From Timema cristinae (lineage: Eukaryota > Arthropoda > Insecta > Phasmatodea > Timematidae), in the NCBI GenBank assembly GCA_039000515.1, contig JBCFYV010011135.1, positions 14,584,376 to 14,648,375 of the forward strand: 64,000 nt of DNA, given 5' to 3'. Positions 57,784-64,000 of this stretch are shown here, in pieces. How positions within the stretch are numbered: position 1 is the stretch's first letter; each line of letters opens with the position of its first letter. The notes below the pieces were generated by a model that was given only the letters and a program-made list of their open reading frames with translations, was not told where the DNA came from and ran no database searches. A program made the position numbers and the translations under genes.

Positions 57784-58586
57784 TTATGAAATGTTAATTA
57801 CCTTAATTGTTAGAGGAAGGCTAGATCTATGTTCCTTACCACTTACGTCGATCTCAAAAATTAAACATTACGCGTGAAACGTCATTGAAAACATTATAAT
57901 TTGATCTTTATTCGATTATTTTCTTTTCAATCATAAAACATTTCATATACTGTTTTTAATCTTATAAAGACGTATATTTTAGTATGAACCATGTTTAGAA
58001 ATGACAAAAAGACTTCTCGAGTAAAGGAGGATTTCTGGACTACAAATCTTCTGAGTGCTCCGATAAACAGCATCGTTAATAACTAGCAGAACCAAAGCAT
58101 CTTGAGTTTTGTGCGGATTGGAAATGGTTTTAAGAGGGTTTATGCATTAAAGTCGATGCAATAGTAAAGTTGGGAAGGTTTTCCTGCCTTCTGCCGACTT
58201 CTATAAAGAGAGAGAGAGAGAGAAAAAAAAAAGGGGGTGGGCAATGAGTAGAGGGAGATAAAGAATAGGGTGTCTTTGAGAGGAAGTAGAAAGGTGAAGG
58301 GGACTCCCTGGGGCTCCAAAACTACCAACTTCATTACAGACCAAAGTTAACTAGTGAGGGATACCATCAAGTGGACAAATATGTCATTTCAAATTGTTTA
58401 TTGCGTTAAACACCCTTCTGAAAAATCAGATGTGGGGGATTTCGTTAAAATATAGCAAACATATTTTGAAACTTTTTCTTGGTTTTCAAACAATAACAAT
58501 GTCACTATTTCTATTTGTGTGACCTTTTCTACAAAAATGTCATCGTAATTTAGTGCTCGAGATCTGCATGAAGTCCAATTGAGATA
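57784..58586. other. Intergenic, GA microsatellite
   Basis: A GA tract at about 58206-58222 and purine-rich flank; no gene. Confidence 0.5.
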
Positions 58587-58821
58587 CAGTAGCTCCATGA
58601 CTTCTTTGGTGCTGACTGACAGCTCACAGCTGACTTCTGACAGTCAACATTTAGGTATATACCTAAATTTTGACTGTCAGAAGTGACAGCTGCTAAACAC
58701 ATGTTTTTGCAGATCATTTGGTTCGGCATAGGGATACATAATTTGGCCTGGTAACTTTTCAAAGCCATCAACTGTCAGCTGTGAGCTGTCAGTCAGCACC
58801 AAAGACGTCATGGGGCTACTG
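58587..58821 (+). mobile_element. Palindromic MITE, copy 4
   Basis: TA flanked, 235 bp, CAGTAGCTCCATGACTTCTT left end; internal palindrome on the left side, same orientation as copy 1. Confidence 0.92.
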
Positions 58822-58823
58822 TA

Positions 58824-59595
58824 GGAACAGTTTTAAGGTAGTAAAGCTTCTCAAATTATCTTTATTGGTGCATACGTCAAGTTATGTGATTTTGTCATAT
58901 AGCTAGGGCGTCAGTTAATTATTATAACCCCTTAGAGCAATACTTATATGTTAATAATATGTTAATGTTACACTTATTGTAATAAACGCAATACAAAAAA
59001 AATGTGTAGCTAAGTGGTGTTAAGACTATATATTTAAAGTAAATCTTAAGCCAGACTATACTAATTTGGGAAATGAGTGATATAATTGCTTTCTATGCAT
59101 TTCCTTAGTCGAGAGATGATATTGTTGAGTCGTTTAAGTTCAAAGTGAGCAAACAGTGGAAATCACCCGAGTTACGCGCTCCTCTAAGAAATGTTGGTTG
59201 CACCATTTGTACTGTGGAGCTAGAGACCTCCACAGATACACAGGAGAGGTATATTAAACCCTTCTATCTTGGAATCGGAGCTCTTCTGTAATAACTGTCA
59301 TACGGAATGTATGTAGAAGCACGAGCTGGATTACTCCTCATGTGAACCAAGAACTTGTAATATCATTTAGTTATTATTTATTAAAAGTGTAAGAACATAA
59401 GTCTTCATCAATAACATCTGATTATTTCTTCAGGTCCAGGGGTTCCTATAAAGGATTTGGAGTTGAAACGAGCCTAATAGTTTCCAAACCTGAGGGCTAC
59501 GACGATCTGCAGCTGAAACTTTATATAAATATATGAGATCATTACTAGGCTAGTTTTTCTAGGAAAAGTCTACTAGACTTTTTTTTTTACAAACA
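58824..59595. other. Intergenic, no supported gene
   Basis: No family recognised. Confidence 0.5.
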
Positions 59596-59599
59596 TCAG

Positions 59600-61600
59600 C
59601 AGGTACCAACTAGACTACATCTTTGTTAAACAGAGAGTCAGAAATGGGGTGAAGCACGTTTAAGACATTGCCAGTTACCGATATCGATTCGGACAACAAC
59701 CTGCTGATGGCGTACATTGAAACAAGAGTGAAAAAATCATAAAAACGAGAAAGAGAAAACCAAGGTAAAAAGAACTTAGAAAAATTAAGAAGCAAGAGTG
59801 ACAATGTAAGAAATTCAATAGAACAAAAGTTATGTGAGGTGACAGAAAAAAAGTATAGGTGCGGAAGGGAAGTGGAATAGTGTTAGGATTTTTTTTTTTA
59901 AGTGCTGAATAACAATGTTGAAAAAGTGAAGAGGACTGCATAAAAGCCCTGGGTAACAACAGAAATGCATCAGAAAATAGAAGTAATATGGAAATGGAAG
60001 AACGTCAATAAATAAGAATATATTTGGCTTAACAACGAGTTAAAGGTGGAAAAATAGACAAAACGAGAAAATACCTTATAAAGAAGACATCCGATGAGAT
60101 TATCGAACTGCAAAGAAAAGGAAGGTACCTCATGTAGCAGAAAGTAAAGAAACTGGGAGGGAATGAAAATAAAAGGTGTGCAAACAATAGGAATAGGAAG
60201 CCCGAGAGGTCAGATGGTGACGGATCATAAAGAGGATATTACGATTTGAGAAAGATATATAGAAGAAGATTACGATAAGGTAAATCGACCAAGAAACCCA
60301 GAGAATGAAGCAGAAGAGGAGGTAGATGAAAAAGAAAAATGATCCAGCAAAGAGTGAAAAGAGTGAAGTGGAGAGAGCCATAAAGGACACACGAAGAAGG
60401 AAAGCTGATAGAAATGACGACACACCAGCTGAACTTCTGAAGGATCTGGGAAATAACAGATTAATGGCTTTGACAAAACTTATAAATAGGATCTACGAAA
60501 CAGGAGAATGGCCCAAGGGCTTTCTAGACGTAACCATGGTGACTCTAAAGAACTAGAAACAATCCAAGAAATGCAGTGACCACATGACCATCATCCTCAT
60601 ATCTCATGTGGGGAAGATCGTTGCAAGAATACTCAAATAGGCGACTGGCAGAAAATAGAAAGAGTGATGAAAGCAGAAAAAAAAAGGAACCAGAGATAAT
60701 ATGGGTATGCTGAGAATTATTTCAGAAGGAATGCTGGAAGTCAAGGAAAAAGTTTATATTGATTTTATCGACCGTCAACAGGCGTTCGATAAAGGGAAAT
60801 TGAAGAAACTGATGGGGATACTCAAGCAGATCGGCATCAATTGGAGGGACAGAAGGATGATTGCAAACCTGTACCTGGGACAGCAAGTGAAGTGAAGCTA
60901 AATGTTGAAAAGACCAATAGAATAGATATAGGAAGAGGAGTTTGACAGGGATACTGTTTGTTCAAATTATAATACGAGTAGCTGGTCAGGGAATTCCTGG
61001 GGGGACGTGGCAATTTCAGGATAGGAGGACGCGTCATCAACACAATAAAATATGCAGAGGATCTAGTATTGTTGGCCAGAAATAAAGTAGAATTGCAGTA
61101 AATGATGGACAGGCTGGTGGAGACAAGAAAAAGATATGGTATGAAGACCAACAATGAGAAATAAAAAATTATTATGATTTCAAAATTGAAGAGCCACTGA
61201 CAACCAAAATTGGAGACCAGTAGCTGGAAAACATAGAGCAGTTTAAGTACCTGGGAAGTCTGCTGACAAAGCTTGCCTACTGCACGAAGGAAATTAGGTC
61301 TAGGATGGCCATGGCCAAGGAAACTTTCAACAAGAAGAGTTTACTGCTAACTACAGTAGCCCCATGGCTTCTTTGGTGCTGACTGACAGTTCACAGCTGA
61401 CTTCTGACAGACATTTAAGTATATACCGAAATTTTGACTGTCAGAAGTGACAGCTGCTAGACACATGTTTTTGCAGATCATATGGTTCGGTGTAGGGATA
61501 CATAATTTGGTCTGGTAACTTTTCAAAGCTTTTAGCTCTCAGTCAGCACCAAAGAAGCCATGGGGATACTGTATCAAGTTTAGTTATGAACTGAGGCAAC
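59600..61600 (+). pseudogene. Dead non-LTR retrotransposon (RTE/CFDP2-like), endonuclease end plus reverse transcriptase
   Basis: Pieces in several + frames follow family order. The endonuclease end is YQLDYIFVKQRVRNG (59604) and SDNNLLMA; the linker is PWVTTEMHQK (about 59947). RT pieces are AIKDTRRRKADRNDDTPAEL (60380), ETGEWPKGFLDVTMVTLK, GMLRIISE (60702), FIDRQQAFDK, GINWRDRRMIANLYLGQQVK, FRIGGRVINTIKYAEDL (about 61015-61065) and the C-terminal EIRSRMAMAKETFNKKSLLL (about 61290). The catalytic His of the endonuclease SDH motif is Asn, and the RT F/YADD box is YAED. Many stops and frameshifts add up to a long-dead, 5'-truncated copy. The MITE at 61354 interrupts it. From memory, insect relatives are labelled endonuclease-reverse transcriptase or craniofacial development protein 2-like; the clade is inferred. 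Confidence 0.88.
61354..61571 (+). mobile_element. Palindromic MITE, copy 5, inserted in the LINE
   Basis: CAGTAGCCCCATGGCTTCTT left end, TA at both sides, 218 bp with short internal deletions. LINE sequence precedes it (FNKKSLLLT) and resumes weakly after it (TCAAGTTTAGTTATGAACTG). Confidence 0.92.
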
Positions 61601-62020
61601 TTAATATGATTGGTAAAATTAATATGAAATTTCCCATTAAACTACTTTAGACCGGTAAACTTATTCAACATTATCCATTTTGAATTATCCTCGATTGTAG
61701 TTGCATTGCCATGACAAGGCAGTGAAAATAAAAACAGTTAAATAATCACTAAATTATTGAATATTCATTATTTATACTATTTTTACATGGGCCCTTTCTA
61801 AAATTATAATCTCTGTTGGATTAAAATTTTAACATTGAGAATACATATTGTTTTCAAACTTAACAAGACATTTAAAACTTGTATATTACATTTGGAGCAT
61901 CGCGCATGTATAGAGCAGAGACTCGGACTCTTCCGCATATGTAAAATAAATAATTGTAGAGTTTTGAATGTGACTTGAGAAGATCAAGCGGTCAGACAGC
62001 AGGTGATGAAGTGCTAAGAA
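61600..62020. other. Intergenic, no gene seen
   Basis: Mostly AT-rich; CATTTGGAGCATCGCGC near 61890 is isolated. No supported gene. Confidence 0.45.
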
Positions 62021-62274
62021 TTATTATTAGCACCGCGTCTTACTACCCATTCGGGTTATACGCACTTACGCTAATGTGTAATGGTAGGGTGATTGTGAGA
62101 TGAAATGAAGGACCTACAGTTTAACGTGGAATCCGAACCACAGTGGAGGCCTGGCATTCCCCACATTCACAAGATGTCTTGTCAGAGGTGAAGGAAGGGT
62201 TTGGTAATCAGATAAATCTGTGCCGGGACCGAGGATTGAACCCCGGCCGCCAGCACAGAAGTCTGACACCTTAC
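62021..62274 (-). mobile_element. SINE-A copy 8, slightly 5'-truncated, 11-bp TSD
   Basis: Tail first on +; it ends within the head at GACACCTTAC, so about 20 bases of the tRNA part are absent. AGTGCTAAGAA flanks at 62010-62020 and 62275-62285. Confidence 0.93.
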
Positions 62275-62285
62275 AGTGCTAAGAA

Positions 62286-63294
62286 GAGTTGGTGAGAATA
62301 TATATAGGTATATACATATAAACAACTATATATTTATTTATATCTCTCATTTAAAACTTATTACCCACGGTGTAATACATTATTTTGGGTGTAATTTATT
62401 TTAGATGTAGATTATTATTATAATAGTTTTAAACCTATTCACGTATCAAAAACTTTGGGAGTACAAAGTTGACGATAAATTAAAACTAGGGGTACGTAAA
62501 CTAAGAAGGTTTAATACGACTTTAATAGATTATATAAGAAAGAATATACTTTTGTATCCTGTCATACTACACACTCGGGCAATACACATATTTATACTGA
62601 TAGATAGGGATGAGAATGGATGCAAATAGAGGAAATGTGCCTGCAATTGCGTGTAGGGAAAGTGGGCAAACTCTTAGTAAAAAATCATCTGGACAATATT
62701 AGAGCTTCAATCTCTCCATTGCACGTGAATTAGACAGTAAGAGAATGATCCCTTTGTCCACGTTCTAACAGGGGCGGGTGACCTTTGAATCTCATATACA
62801 TTTAACGGGGTGACCTCCCTGCCAATGGCAACAAAAGCGCAACACCTTGGATTACTTAGCCAAGGATTCACGCCTTGTAATTATTTGAGGAAATGTATTG
62901 GAAGGTTCCTATAGCCAGTAAACAGTTACGATTCAAAGTAAATGCAGAGATCAGCTTTGTCTGTGCCAAGGAGCCTCAACTTCCTTGCATAGGGCAGGGC
63001 CTTTGTTCCAATGTCACCTGCAAATCCTGACATCTTGAATAAGACCAAAGAAAGCGATCCTTTCAAGCTGTTTACAACCTTTCAAAGGATTTTCTCGCTT
63101 TATGAGGAACTAAGCTGCAAACCTAATGGAGAGACGTCCCATTCACTTACAAGACATTAGCCACTGAAGTGTGTTTAAGAAAGAGACACCTGGGACTTCT
63201 TCTTTCATCGAGAATATGGGAGAAAGTAAGTGACAGGTCAAGGCTGAAACACATCGACCTTCATTCAAAGTGTATTTACCATCGCTTTATGTAC
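62286..63294. other. Intergenic, weak SINE-C remnant
   Basis: About 62551-62760 carries CAATTGCGTGTAGGGAAAGT and a TACTACACACTCGGG tail trace, consistent with an old minus-strand SINE-C. The rest is unrecognised. Confidence 0.45.
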
Positions 63295-63776
63295 ATCCAA
63301 ATAGCCCATATGGTCTGTGTTCTGTCCAAATAGTCCAACTAGCTTGAATTCTGTCCAAATAGTTCTTACAGCCAGTATTCTATCCAAATAGTCCATCTAG
63401 CTTGAATTCTGTCCAAATAGTTCTTACAGCCAGTATTCTATCCAAATAGTCCATCTAGCTTGAATTCTGTCCAAATAGTTCTTACAGCCAGTATTCTATC
63501 CAAATAGTCCATCTAGCTTGAATTCTGTCCAAATAGTTCTTACAGCCAGTATTCTATCCAAATAGTCCATCTAGCTTGAATTCTGTCCAAATAGTTCTTA
63601 CAGCCAGTATTCTATCCAAATAGTCCATCTAGCTTGAATTCTGTCTATATAGTTAATATCACCCGTGTTTTGTTCAAATAGTCCATATGGCCAGTGTTCT
63701 TTAAAACTTGTCCATCTAGCTTGAATTTTGTCCAAATGGTCCATCTATCTTGTGTTCTGTCCAAATAGTCCTGAAG
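63295..63776. repeat. 29-bp tandem repeat arranged as 58-bp dimers
   Basis: Half-unit 1 is TCCAAATAGTCCATCTAGCT plus TGAATTCTG; half-unit 2 is TCCAAATAGTTCTTACAGCC plus AGTATTCTA. Five near-identical dimers occupy about 63326-63645, flanked on both sides by diverged single 29-base units. Confidence 0.95.
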
Positions 63777-64000
63777 GCAGTCATTTAAAGTAAAGCCCTT
63801 AGAAAGTGGAACAACCTCTCTAAAATCAAGAGCCTGGCTACCGACAGATCCGGATGGAAATCTTTCTTGGATGTTTCAATAGAAGGAACAACAGGATTTA
63901 AAAAAGATAAGGATTATCGTGTGCCAATAATAATATCTCATCACCTGCCACAGGTTTGTCATCTTTGACCACGGTTGTACTTCAATCGTCTTACGAATAG
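63777..64000 (+). other. Unresolved stretch with possible coding fragment
   Basis: One + frame reads KALRKWNNLSKIKSLATDRS then GWKSFLDVSIEGTTGFKK (about 63796-63910). The D-R-x-x-W-K pattern recalls the C-terminal tail of some retroelement polyproteins, but the match is weak. Confidence 0.2.

Noticed and set aside
59675..60476. Minus-strand Phe/Leu/Ser-rich frames
   Set aside because: Antisense shadows of the A-rich LINE coding remnant on the + strand.

Overview
This is an AT-rich eukaryotic genomic window, most likely from an arthropod and probably an insect. Two things point that way. One is a stand-alone peptide-amidating lyase (PAL) gene, because insects keep PAL separate from PHM. The other is a dead non-LTR retrotransposon of the 'craniofacial development protein 2-like' type that is very common in insect genomes. 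No bacterial gene organisation is present. Species or order cannot be fixed from the sequence alone.

Only one conserved host gene can be supported: the 3' half of a PAL gene on the + strand (about 819-15098). It has four exons (819-1019, 12564-12754, 13939-14048, 14997-15098), good GT/AG junctions and consistent phases (1, 1, 0). The N-terminal exons lie upstream of the window. Exons 1 and 2 each need one extra base to keep the conserved protein in frame, so the gene is either affected by assembly indels or is decaying.

Everything else is intronic or intergenic sequence dominated by repeats. There are several tRNA-derived SINE families. Families A, B and C end in the same 3' tail (CGAACGGGTAGTAAGACGCG, then an AAT microsatellite). 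Families D and E share a second, unrelated tail. Many copies have clear target-site duplications (TSDs), including 5'-truncated ones. DNA transposons include a PIF/Harbinger-like element with a TTA TSD, a MADF-like ORF remnant and an internal 38-bp minisatellite (26739-28259). They also include five copies plus one solo end of a ~235-bp palindromic MITE with TA TSD, and a 1.09-kb TA-flanked element (9258-10348). A dead LINE (59600-61600) is interrupted by one of the MITEs.

Tandem arrays are prominent: a 49-bp repeat (12.2-12.5 kb), a 44-bp repeat (20.9-22.3 kb), a 38-bp repeat inside the Harbinger element, a 5.7-kb satellite of 58-bp units (35.8-41.4 kb), and a 29-bp repeat organised as 58-bp dimers (63.3-63.8 kb). 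A lone diverged unit of the 58-bp satellite, split by a SINE, sits about 0.9 kb upstream of the main array.

Most open frames in the window are SINE, minisatellite or low-complexity artefacts.
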